From positions 1-21,571 of IMG/VR virus record IMGVR_UViG_3300001533_001058: 21,571 nucleotides of DNA; one strand, written 5' to 3'. A program made the position numbers and the translations under genes. The stretch's first letter is position 1, and every line of letters begins with the position of its first letter. Shown here in pieces: positions 13,730 to 20,819 of this stretch. Under the pieces are notes generated by a model that was not told where the DNA came from, made no database searches, and worked only from the letters and a program-made list of their open reading frames with translations. This DNA is from a virus.

Positions 13730-14235
13730 TCTTAAACAGTATCATCAGTCAAGCGACATTGATGATAAATAGCTATACCAACAGAAGTTGGATAGATATC
13801 GGTAGCGGAATTGGCGACATTTCCGAGAGTACAAGATATTACGACGGCAACAGAAAAAAGGAGTTATTTGTAGACGATTTTAGAGATTTGAGCAAAGTTA
13901 AGTTTGAGTTAATGGAATTTACCGAAGATGATGAGTGGGTACTATATCCTCTAAACTCAACGATTAAAAACAGCATTAGATTGATAGACTATCGCTTCCC
14001 ATATGACATTGTAGAAGTAACTGCTAAATTCACATCAGGCGAATTGCCTGCCGATGTTCAAATGGTAGCAACAGAATTAAGTGCTAATCTATTGGCAGAT
14101 AGAACCTCAACAGCATCCTTTAAAAAAGAAAGCATAGAGGGTTATTCTTACGAGAAAGGCACATCAGAAGAAACCATAAACACGACTAAAAATATCTTAA
14201 ATAAAATTAGTCATCATATAAAAAGAACACTATGA
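13663..14235 (+). CDS. Head-tail connector (gp6-like adaptor)
   Basis: The 190-residue protein begins YTNKAYIEAYLQRELTTSEE and continues with ILNSIISQATLMINSYTNRS, the helical start typical of HK97 gp6-type adaptors that dock beneath the portal ring. A tail of helices includes MVATELSANLLADRTS. The gene lies first in the neck block after the capsid, the usual order. The stop overlaps the next ATG (ATGA). No Shine-Dalgarno sequence is visible; see the overlapping leader ORF. Confidence 0.8.
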   Translation: MYTNKAYIEAYLQRELTTSEEVILNSIISQATLMINSYTNRSWIDIGSGIGDISESTRYYDGNRKKELFVDDFRDLSKVKFELMEFTEDDEWVLYPLNSTIKNSIRLIDYRFPYDIVEVTAKFTSGELPADVQMVATELSANLLADRTSTASFKKESIEGYSYEKGTSEETINTTKNILNKISHHIKRTL

Positions 14236-14564
14236 TTAACCATTTATTAGTACAGGCAGGAAGATTGGTAAAAACCGTACAGGATATATATGGCGACCAA
14301 GTAGTTTCATCGTCAACAGAAATTAGATTAAAATTCCGAGAATTAACTGAAATTGATAGAGGTACTAACATTGAAAGTATAGACACCGCCGATGCTATTG
14401 TTTGGGTGGACGCTTCACAAGAGGTCGCAGAAGGTGGTTTAATAGCGATAGAGGGGAAATACTACCGTATAGAGAAAATCGTCAAAGCTAGGAACTTTCA
14501 AAGCCCTAATATACGGTTTAAAAAGTTATTTGTTAAAAAATACAATGTCGAAGATGCGAGTTAA
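14232..14564 (+). CDS. Probable head closure (neck) protein
   Basis: The 110-residue protein looks mainly beta-stranded after an N-terminal helix (LLVQAGRLVKTVQDIYGDQV), with IAIEGKYYRIEKIVKARNFQ near the end. Size, fold impression and position between the gp6-like adaptor and the gp10-like protein fit a head closure or stopper protein, which holds packaged DNA and joins to the tail. Assignment is chiefly by gene order. It overlaps both neighbours. Confidence 0.65.
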   Translation: MINHLLVQAGRLVKTVQDIYGDQVVSSSTEIRLKFRELTEIDRGTNIESIDTADAIVWVDASQEVAEGGLIAIEGKYYRIEKIVKARNFQSPNIRFKKLFVKKYNVEDAS

Positions 14565-14877
14565 TAACAACATCAAGGAATTCGCTAAATTAAGCGATGA
14601 TGCAATGGATAGAGTTTTAAACAGAATGGCAATTGATGTTGAGAGGCAATCAAAACAAAATGCACCAGTCTTGACAGGTAGATTAAGAAGTAGTGGTAAG
14701 CATTACAGAAATGGGGAAATGAATTATAAAGTTGAGTTTGATGTTGAATATGCCAAATTTGTGGAATTAGGTACTAAATATCAAAAAGAGAGAAGATTCC
14801 TAACCCAAGCGGGTGATAATGTTAAAGCTGGCTCAATTAACTACATTAAAGCAGAAGCGGGGAGTATAAGATTATGA
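14545..14877 (+). CDS. HK97 gp10-like neck / tail completion protein
   Basis: The 110-residue protein has the family's hallmarks: QNAPVLTGRLRSS (38-50) and VEYAKFVELGTKYQKERRFL (67-86, the Y-A-x-x-V-E-x-G-T motif). These proteins act at the head-tail interface or in tail completion. I prefer the ATG at 14545; a TTG at 14530 and an ATG at 14554 are alternatives. It overlaps the previous gene by 20 bases and the next by 4. Confidence 0.88.
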   Translation: MSKMRVNNNIKEFAKLSDDAMDRVLNRMAIDVERQSKQNAPVLTGRLRSSGKHYRNGEMNYKVEFDVEYAKFVELGTKYQKERRFLTQAGDNVKAGSINYIKAEAGSIRL

Positions 14878-15251
14878 TAGCAGAATCATTACTGACATTT
14901 ATTAAATCTAATATAGCAGGGGATTATTATATCGGGGAATTACCAATAAATGGCGGGGATTGTACTGCTTTGATTTACGCCCCATCACCTAATAGTAATT
15001 ATAGTATTGATTTTTATGAACAGCACATCGACATAATGGTGAGGAATAAAAAAACAGACAACGGATACACTCAAATGGAAAATATATTTAAATTACTCCA
15101 TGCTAAGGGGAATTATGTCATGGGGGATTATTATGTTTATTTCTCGTCGGCTTTGGGGAATATCATTGACTTTGACAGGGACGCACAGAGGAATAAACGA
15201 TACAAGCTAACTATCCGCTTTATTTATCGAGAATTAGCAGATAGTAGTTAG
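14874..15251 (+). CDS. Tail terminator-like protein
   Basis: The 125-residue protein has an alpha-beta layout with DFYEQHIDIMVRNKKTDNGY and MENIFKLLHAKGNYVMGDYY, as in minor capsid or tail terminator proteins that cap the tail tube and join it to the neck. The position, last neck gene before the major tail protein, agrees. A GGGGAG at about 14859-14864 may be a ribosome binding site. It ends in TAG just before a large hairpin. Confidence 0.78.
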   Translation: MIAESLLTFIKSNIAGDYYIGELPINGGDCTALIYAPSPNSNYSIDFYEQHIDIMVRNKKTDNGYTQMENIFKLLHAKGNYVMGDYYVYFSSALGNIIDFDRDAQRNKRYKLTIRFIYRELADSS

Positions 15252-15253
15252 CG

Positions 15254-15325
15254 ATGAAACTATTGGGATGCTGATCAGGTTAAAACATTATCCTGCCCAA
15301 GATCAGCACTCAGTAGTTTCTTCAT
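15254..15325 (+). other. Long imperfect hairpin between tail terminator and major tail protein genes
   Basis: The arm at 15254-15276 (ATGAAACTA, then TTGGGAT, then GCTGATC) is nearly complementary to 15301-15325 (GATCAGC, ACTCAG, TAGTTTC, TTCAT). The 24-base loop can form an inner AGG/CCT pair, and TTGGG (15263-15267) can also pair with CCCAA (15296-15300). It is not followed by a clean T-run, so it may be an imperfect terminator, an RNA-processing site or a structured leader. Confidence 0.6.
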
Positions 15326-15347
15326 TGATTATTATCAGATAAAAGTT

Positions 15348-15386
15348 TATAATTAAATAAATAAGGGCGGGAAAACTTAAAAAAAT
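15348..15386 (+). promoter_or_regulatory. Major tail protein promoter with GGGCGGG leader
   Basis: TATAAT (15348-15353) is followed after 11 bases by GGGCGGG (15365-15371) and then a 15-base A-rich spacer to the ATG at 15387. This matches the layout before the capsid gene and the gene at 20820. Confidence 0.55.
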
Positions 15387-15860
15387 ATGTCAGTAGAAGA
15401 TTTTAGAATTGGGGCAGGAAGCCTCGCAATAAATGGTTCGGATATTGGATTAACAACTCCAGACGGTATCGTTGTTAACTACGAGCCTAATGTTCATTTG
15501 CATCAATCAGGCAAATACGGTACAACCCCCGTCAAAGCTTCATTGATTGGTGTTAATTTAACTATTGAGGTTTATTTTGCCGAAACTACTAAAGATAATT
15601 TAGTCAAAGCATTATCAGGTTCAACATCAGCAGACGGCAAAGTTAAGATTGGTGGTATTGCTGGAACGGATATAACTGGAGCAGTATTAACACTAACTCC
15701 TTTTGACGGTACAGTTTCTTGGACTTTCAGAAATTGTGTGCCAACTTCAGCAGTTGAGGTTGCCTATCAAGTCGAAAATGAGAGAGTCTATCAAGTAACC
15801 TTCACAGCTATGGTTGACACAACCAAGCCTGAAGCAGAAAATATCGCTTTTGCGTCATAA
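15387..15860 (+). CDS. Major tail protein (tube)
   Basis: The 157-residue protein is almost all beta: FRIGAGSLAINGSDIGLTTP, then GVNLTIEVYFAETTKDNLVK and YQVENERVYQVTFTAMVDTT. The opening 'G-x-L-x-I-N-G-x-D-I-G-x-T-x-x-G' pattern and the size fit siphovirus tail tube proteins. It is the first gene of the tail block and comes immediately before the chaperones, the expected order. A hairpin and a promoter with leader separate it from the neck genes, consistent with separate high expression. Confidence 0.85.
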   Translation: MSVEDFRIGAGSLAINGSDIGLTTPDGIVVNYEPNVHLHQSGKYGTTPVKASLIGVNLTIEVYFAETTKDNLVKALSGSTSADGKVKIGGIAGTDITGAVLTLTPFDGTVSWTFRNCVPTSAVEVAYQVENERVYQVTFTAMVDTTKPEAENIAFAS

Positions 15861-15861
15861 G

Positions 15862-15875
15862 TGTTATAATCAACT
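15862..15875 (+). promoter_or_regulatory. Extended -10 promoter of the tail chaperone gene
   Basis: TGTTATAAT (15862-15870) ends 5 bases before the ATG at 15876. The string GTGTTATAAT is identical to the one before the ATG at 2183 (2168-2177), with the same 5-base spacing. Confidence 0.65.
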
Positions 15876-16205
15876 ATGATTGATTTAGACAATTTATTAC
15901 CCGAACCTACACAAGTTAAAATATCAGGTAGGGTTTTGAATGTATATCCCGGAAAACTCAAAGCCTTAATTAAACTTCAAAAAGTATTCTTATCATTCGC
16001 TGATTTAAATAAAAGCGACCAAATGAATAAAATGGAAGAAGTCGTTGAAGCTCTAGGCTCATTTATTCCTGAATTAAAAGAAAATGATGTTGATATTTCA
16101 CTTGCTCAATTACCTAAAATAGTCGAGATAGCATATCAAACATCAATGCCGGAAACAGAAGAAACACAAAAACAAGAAATGACACCGCAAAAAAAAACGG
16201 AATAA
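15876..16205 (+). CDS. Tail assembly chaperone, gpG-like (unshifted product)
   Basis: The 109-residue helical protein, ending in a Glu/Gln/Lys-rich tail (ETQKQEMTPQKKTE), has the size, acidic character and position of gpG-type chaperones. These coat the tape measure during tail assembly. Its 3' end carries an A9 run with a canonical -1 slip site, so a minority of ribosomes should continue into the next frame. The transcript probably begins at the ATG (see the promoter entry). Confidence 0.85.
   Translation: MIDLDNLLPEPTQVKISGRVLNVYPGKLKALIKLQKVFLSFADLNKSDQMNKMEEVVEALGSFIPELKENDVDISLAQLPKIVEIAYQTSMPETEETQKQEMTPQKKTE
16190..16196 (+). promoter_or_regulatory. Slippery heptamer A_AAA_AAA for -1 frameshifting
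   Basis: The run of nine A (16189-16197) contains A_AAA_AAA in phase with the chaperone codons. A -1 slip leads into an open frame (NGIIRAIAYF) that joins the ORF at 16226 with no stop. Confidence 0.85.
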
Positions 16206-16483
16206 TTAGAGCGATAGCTTATTTCATGCGTAAATATAATTACCGATATAGTCAGGTACTAAATGAATACGCTTATATCTTTTTTGGTCTAGTGGAAGAA
16301 TCTCTAAAAATTGACGGTGGTCATTATATGATGATGGCGAATATATCCTCACTTCCTTACTTAAAGAAACCCGACGCACAAAAACTAATGAATAATATCA
16401 AGAAAATGGGCGATGGATTCCACAAGTCAGATATCAAGGCGGATAGAGAAGCATTAAGACAACTTTTATCAAATAAGGTATAA
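16196..16483 (+). CDS. Tail assembly chaperone, gpT-like extension (made by -1 frameshift)
   Basis: After the slip, the frame reads NGIIRAIAYFMRKYNYRYSQ and ends at 16483. The full gpGT-like fusion from 15876 would be about 202 residues. The extension contains FFGLVEESLKIDGGHYMMM and a basic helical tail. An ATG at 16226 lies inside it but has no ribosome binding site, and the open frame upstream of it argues for the fusion. In lambda the shifted product links the chaperone-coated tape measure to tube subunits. Confidence 0.85.
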   Translation, partial: NGIIRAIAYFMRKYNYRYSQVLNEYAYIFFGLVEESLKIDGGHYMMMANISSLPYLKKPDAQKLMNNIKKMGDGFHKSDIKADREALRQLLSNKV

Positions 16484-16490
16484 TATATAT
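16479..16490 (+). promoter_or_regulatory. -10 promoter of the tape measure gene
   Basis: TATAAT (16479-16484) overlaps the stop of the chaperone extension and ends 6 bases (ATATAT) before the ATG at 16491. There is no upstream TG; a TTAAGA at 16454-16459 is a weak -35 candidate. Confidence 0.55.
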
Positions 16491-17906
16491 ATGGCTGGAA
16501 TACAAATAGGCTCTATTTTTTATGATTTATCTATCAATACTAAGGATTTTGAGAGAGCGGTCGGTTCGGCAGGAAAAACTTTTGAAGGATTAGGGAATCA
16601 AATAACCCAAAGCTCAGAAAAATTCGCCAAAGCATTTTTGGCTGCTAGTGCTGTAATTGGTGCGGCTGCTGTTGCAATGGGAAAAAAAGCAGTAGATGCT
16701 TATAACATCCAAGCTGAAGCAGAAGCAAAACTCATACAATTACACAAAGAAAACACCGGAGCGACAGACGAACAAGTTAAATCACTTATGGATCAAGCAA
16801 GTGCATTACAGAAATCAGGTGTTATCGGCGACGAGGCTATCATTAACGGTCAAGCACAATTATCAACATTCAAATTATCAACCGAAGCCATTAAATCATT
16901 GACACCAGCAATGGCGGATATGGTCGCCCAACAGAAAGGGGTTAACGCTACTGGTGCGGACTTTGTAAATGTGGGAAATTTAATCGGTAAGGTTATGGAA
17001 GGACAGGTGGGTGCTTTAGGAAGATACGGTGTGTCATTTTCAGAAGCACAGGAAGAAATACTAAAGACAGGCAATGAAACTGAAAGAGCTGCAACATTAG
17101 CTGAAGTTTTAGCACAAAACTATGGTGGCGTTAATGAAGCTCTAAGGGCAACATTTGCTGGAGAAATGCAAGCTTCTAAAAATACAATGTCTGATTTTAT
17201 GGAACTTATTGGCGAAACGATAGTTAAATATATCGGTCCTCTAATTAAAAGATTCAATGATTGGGCAGATGCTATGGGCGGTCCGGAAGGAATGATTAAA
17301 AAAGTATCGGACTTTTTGGAAAAGCATGGAGATAAAATAAAGGCAGTGTCAATTGGAATAATGGCAATGTTAATACCCGCCTTTGTGGCTTGGACTATTG
17401 CTGCGGGTGCGGCTGCTGTCGCAACATTAGTGGCAATGGCTCCTCTTATTTTACTAGGTGCTGCGGTTGCTGGAGCTGCTTATATAATAATTAAAAACTG
17501 GGATAAAATTAAAGCATTTTTTAATGGAATACCAGACTTTTTCAGAAACTTAGGTGGAAAGATAGTCAAGGCTATCGTATCCCCATTTAATAAGGCAAAA
17601 GAGGCTGTCAACAGAATAGCTGGTAGAATTAAAGAATCCCTGAACAAAATAAACCCATTTGCAAGATTTTCACCTTCACTTGTGGATAATGTTCGCAAGG
17701 GTGTTGGAATAATAACCAAAGAATTTAGTCAATTAACAGACATAGGATTACCAACAGCCAGCATGGCGTTTGGAGTTGATGATGGTGCTTTCGGTGGTGC
17801 TAGAGTAGTCAGACAAGAGATAGCGGTCAATGTAGACCGCATGGGCAGTGATTTTGACCTAGAAAGTGTCGGCAGGGAATTAGGATTTAAAGCAAACTTA
17901 ACATGA
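16491..17906 (+). CDS. Tape measure protein (short)
   Basis: The 471-residue protein has the tape measure layout: an N-terminal helical region rich in Ala/Lys/Glu (SSEKFAKAFLAASAVIGAAA), a long helical body with the conserved-looking GKVMEGQVGALGRYGVSFSE segment, a hydrophobic stretch (about 284-336, with VAWTIAAGAAAVATLVAMAP) and a basic C-terminal region (IPDFFRNLGGKIVKAIVSPF). Tape measures set tail length and take part in DNA ejection. By the usual proportionality of about 0.15 nm per residue, the tail would be roughly 70 nm, at the short end. Its stop overlaps the next gene by 4 bases. Confidence 0.93.
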   Translation: MAGIQIGSIFYDLSINTKDFERAVGSAGKTFEGLGNQITQSSEKFAKAFLAASAVIGAAAVAMGKKAVDAYNIQAEAEAKLIQLHKENTGATDEQVKSLMDQASALQKSGVIGDEAIINGQAQLSTFKLSTEAIKSLTPAMADMVAQQKGVNATGADFVNVGNLIGKVMEGQVGALGRYGVSFSEAQEEILKTGNETERAATLAEVLAQNYGGVNEALRATFAGEMQASKNTMSDFMELIGETIVKYIGPLIKRFNDWADAMGGPEGMIKKVSDFLEKHGDKIKAVSIGIMAMLIPAFVAWTIAAGAAAVATLVAMAPLILLGAAVAGAAYIIIKNWDKIKAFFNGIPDFFRNLGGKIVKAIVSPFNKAKEAVNRIAGRIKESLNKINPFARFSPSLVDNVRKGVGIITKEFSQLTDIGLPTASMAFGVDDGAFGGARVVRQEIAVNVDRMGSDFDLESVGRELGFKANLT

Positions 17907-18658
17907 AAAACTTATCAATAACACATAATTCAACAACCTTTAGCTTTTCAGATGTTGATTCAACTACTATATTAAGGAAGTTTGAGGGATTTGATTATCC
18001 TGAAACTATACCAGTAGTCGAGGACATAGCTGGAGAGGGCGGAGCATTATATATAACATCTAAATTTGGCAGAAGGATGATTACAATCGTAGGGGATTTA
18101 ATCGGATCAAGTGTCTTTACAAATCGTAGGACATTGGGTTCGGTCTTAAGACAAAACGGAACATTGAAACTTTTCAAGTTCACAACTTACGATAACCTAA
18201 CCTTACAATGCGAAGCGGAAATAACGAAATACTTAAATCAATACAATCATTCTGTACATACATTCATGATTGAGGCTGTAGCTCCTGATTGGCGTTTATA
18301 TTCTCAAACCCTAGAAAGCGTTGATGTAGACGACGAAGAAGAAATAACTAATAATGGAAATGAGCAAAGCCCCCCAATAATTAGATTAAGTGGAGTGGGT
18401 ACTTGCTGGACGGTGGAAAATGAAACGACAGGTAAGTCCTTTATAATTGAAAAATCCATAACAGGGGAAAATTACATCGAGATTGATGTTAAAGAAAGGA
18501 CAGTGATGTTAAATAATACAAGTTCAGTATATGGAGATTTTGAGGGGGATTTTTGGAGCTTAGAACCTGGAGTCAACGACATCAAATTAACTGTTATTGG
18601 TGGCGACGAAACATCTAAAGCCAACATTAAATACAGACATGCCTACAATTCAATATAG
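17903..18658 (+). CDS. Distal tail protein (Dit-like)
   Basis: The 251-residue protein follows the tape measure directly. It has an N-terminal beta barrel-like region (ITSKFGRRMITIVGDLIGSS and TNRRTLGSVLRQNGTLKLFK, EVAPDWRLY-like EAVAPDWRLYSQTLESVDVD) and a C-terminal beta domain (NETTGKSFIIEKSITGENYI, GVNDIKLTVIGG). These fit siphovirus tail component proteins, whose hexamer forms the tail-tip hub ring. It overlaps the next gene by 20 bases if that starts at 18639. Confidence 0.8.
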   Translation: MKNLSITHNSTTFSFSDVDSTTILRKFEGFDYPETIPVVEDIAGEGGALYITSKFGRRMITIVGDLIGSSVFTNRRTLGSVLRQNGTLKLFKFTTYDNLTLQCEAEITKYLNQYNHSVHTFMIEAVAPDWRLYSQTLESVDVDDEEEITNNGNEQSPPIIRLSGVGTCWTVENETTGKSFIIEKSITGENYIEIDVKERTVMLNNTSSVYGDFEGDFWSLEPGVNDIKLTVIGGDETSKANIKYRHAYNSI

Positions 18659-19745
18659 AATACTAGTACAGGAAACGAGAGATATTAAGGGTGGTACGGA
18701 AATACCCGCAACGATTCCAATGTCATTTACAGCCGACAAGAGTAATATCTTTTTGGGAGAGATTTTTGAATTTAAAGATTTAGAATTTGGAAAGAGATTG
18801 AGTAATTACGGAAGGTGTAGTTTTAAAATCCCAGTACATCAAACTAAATTAGCCGATTTAATCCAACTAAGAAAAAACACAATTTGGATATATAGAGTTA
18901 GCGGGGAAAATAGTACACTAGTTTGGTCGGGGGAACAGGTAGCCCTAGAAGGACACCTAAACCCCGAAGAGAATAATTGGGCGACACTATACTGCTTTGA
19001 TTGGTTTTATTTATTAAAAGACCGTTACACAGCCGATTATGTAAGGTATGACGGTGTAGATGGTGGGGATATGGCTTGGCGGTTGATCAACACAACCCAA
19101 AGCAAAAGTAATGGTAATTTTGGAATTAAGAGGGGTACGATAGAAGTAACACAAGATAGAGATAGGAGTTATTACAATCAAAATATAATGGAAGCTATTG
19201 TCAATTTATCCAATGTCGTCGGTGGATTTGATTTTGAAATTGATAATAATAGAAACTTCAATGTCTATTCAATTAAAGGTCAAGATAAAAGTGAAGATGT
19301 TATCTTAGAATACGGAAAGAATATAACCAATGTAACCATTGAGCAGGACGCAGTGAATATGGCTAATAACGCCATAATTCTAGGCGAGAGTGAAGATGTA
19401 GACGAATTACAACGCATAGACAGGAAGGATTCCGCCAAAGAGGTAACTTATAAAATAAGAGAGGGTTTAATGAATGAATCGGAAATATCAGACACTACAA
19501 CCTTAGAAGATAGGGGCGATGCTTTATTATCAAAATACAGCGAACCTTTAATTAAACTTGATTTTGACTTATCGTACAACAGCGTATCAATTACAGACTT
19601 CAGCTTAGGGGATTTAGTTAGAATAATAATCAAGTCCGGCATATATGACATAGAGGAGCAATACCGAGTGTTCGAGTGGACTATATTTTATGATGAAAAA
19701 AATACAGAAAGGTTATCATTAGTATTAGGGAGATTAGGAATATGA
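18639..19745 (+). CDS. Tail hub / baseplate (Tal-like or gp37-like) protein
   Basis: I take the ATG at 18639 (368 residues, MPTIQYRILVQETRD) over an upstream TTG at 18597. The protein is beta-rich, with NYGRCSFKIPVHQTKLADLI, YTADYVRYDGVDGGDMAWRL and a segment MANNAIILGESEDVDE. The order tape measure, Dit, then this gene fits the tail hub protein that anchors fibres. No endopeptidase or lysozyme motif is visible, unlike longer Tal proteins. The stop overlaps the next ATG (ATGA). Confidence 0.72.
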   Translation: MPTIQYRILVQETRDIKGGTEIPATIPMSFTADKSNIFLGEIFEFKDLEFGKRLSNYGRCSFKIPVHQTKLADLIQLRKNTIWIYRVSGENSTLVWSGEQVALEGHLNPEENNWATLYCFDWFYLLKDRYTADYVRYDGVDGGDMAWRLINTTQSKSNGNFGIKRGTIEVTQDRDRSYYNQNIMEAIVNLSNVVGGFDFEIDNNRNFNVYSIKGQDKSEDVILEYGKNITNVTIEQDAVNMANNAIILGESEDVDELQRIDRKDSAKEVTYKIREGLMNESEISDTTTLEDRGDALLSKYSEPLIKLDFDLSYNSVSITDFSLGDLVRIIIKSGIYDIEEQYRVFEWTIFYDEKNTERLSLVLGRLGI

Positions 19746-20524
19746 GTTTAAATGTATTACAAAGAGATGATTTATTAAGACAGATAGCTAGGCTTAGGGC
19801 GGAAATTGACCAAGTCAAGAGAATGCTATCCGGTCAGCCAATTGGAACTGCTAGAATCGCCGATGCTGCAATTACTAACGCCAAGATTAAGGACTTAACT
19901 TGGAATAAAGCACAGGGTGGCACAGCAACACTGGGTGGGGAAGATAACGGCGATGGAATACTTGAAGTTAAGGATCAAGCGGATGATGTTAAAGTTACAA
20001 TTGACAAAGATGGCATAGAAATTGATGATGGCTCTATTTTGATTAAAAATGACGATGATGAAACGATGATAGACAGTAAAGGTGTCGTTAGCACTACTAA
20101 TTTTTTCAGTAATGTCAAAGAGGACACAAGTTTTAGGAGTATCTCGAATAGTGGTGCGTATGAGGACATAGATGATACATCAATAACTACAATATCATTC
20201 ACTAGAGATACAAGGGTTTTAATCATATATACAGCTAACATAGTGGAGTTTGTTAAAAGCGGTACTGCTTTTGCGGGAAAAATAACCCTAAGAATTGATA
20301 GCACAGACCAAACAGGTAATAGTTTTGAAACACTATTAACATCGGTTAGTGCTTATACTCCCCCGCCTGATGTGGCAACTTGGGGCGGTCCGGTAACAGC
20401 ATCCGGTGTTGTTACGCTAGGAACTGGAACTCATACCCTTAAATTGAGGGCTCAAACGATAAATACTAATAGCCAAATCAATGTTGAAGCAACATCGTTG
20501 TTCTACCTTGTTTTAGGTACTTAA
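19742..20524 (+). CDS. Tail-tip protein with N-terminal coiled coil
   Basis: The 260-residue protein starts with a short coiled coil (RDDLLRQIARLRAEIDQVKR), followed by IGTARIADAAITNAKIKDLT, a repeat of the kind found in phage tail-fibre stalks, then DDVKVTIDKDGIEIDDGSIL. The C-terminal half (about 130-260) looks like a beta-sandwich ending LFYLVLGT, plausibly a receptor- or carbohydrate-binding head. Seen in the sequence: coiled coil, repeats and beta strands; the binding role is inferred from position at the tail tip. Confidence 0.65.
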   Translation: MSLNVLQRDDLLRQIARLRAEIDQVKRMLSGQPIGTARIADAAITNAKIKDLTWNKAQGGTATLGGEDNGDGILEVKDQADDVKVTIDKDGIEIDDGSILIKNDDDETMIDSKGVVSTTNFFSNVKEDTSFRSISNSGAYEDIDDTSITTISFTRDTRVLIIYTANIVEFVKSGTAFAGKITLRIDSTDQTGNSFETLLTSVSAYTPPPDVATWGGPVTASGVVTLGTGTHTLKLRAQTINTNSQINVEATSLFYLVLGT

Positions 20525-20539
20525 TAATTTAAAAAAACT

Positions 20540-20788
20540 ATGAAATACAAAGAAGCAAAATATAAAGGTGCTACTCTTAAAATAGAGGATAAAAATAATC
20601 TCTTAATTGCTATCGTTGAAGCCAACGGCAGGCACGTAGGAGAATATACTTTTGTTAAGGTTGATAAAAAGACCATAAAACTCGTGCAAAGTCTTGAAAT
20701 TGAAAAAGACTTTTACCCATACGAAGTCATGTCAACCGAAATCAAAGATATACTAAAAACAAGAAAAATAACAAAAATCTTGTTATAA
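20540..20788 (+). CDS. Small hypothetical protein (82 aa)
   Basis: The 82-residue protein is predicted mostly beta with basic residues (MKYKEAKYKGATLKIEDKNN, VGEYTFVKVDKKTIKLVQSL). It lies between two tail-tip genes, 15 bases after the first. No Shine-Dalgarno sequence is visible. It could be a fibre chaperone or accessory protein, but nothing shows this. Its last codons contain the next promoter's -10 region. Confidence 0.55.
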   Translation: MKYKEAKYKGATLKIEDKNNLLIAIVEANGRHVGEYTFVKVDKKTIKLVQSLEIEKDFYPYEVMSTEIKDILKTRKITKILL

Positions 20789-20819
20789 TAAAATATACGG
20801 GGCAGGTATAAAATAAAAC
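20781..20819 (+). promoter_or_regulatory. Promoter with GGGGCAGG leader for the fibre-like gene
   Basis: TGTTATAAT (20781-20789) is an extended -10 element. CGGGGCAGG (20798-20806) follows, then a 13-base AT-rich spacer to the ATG at 20820. The leader motif and the 13-base spacing repeat those before the capsid gene. Confidence 0.6.
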
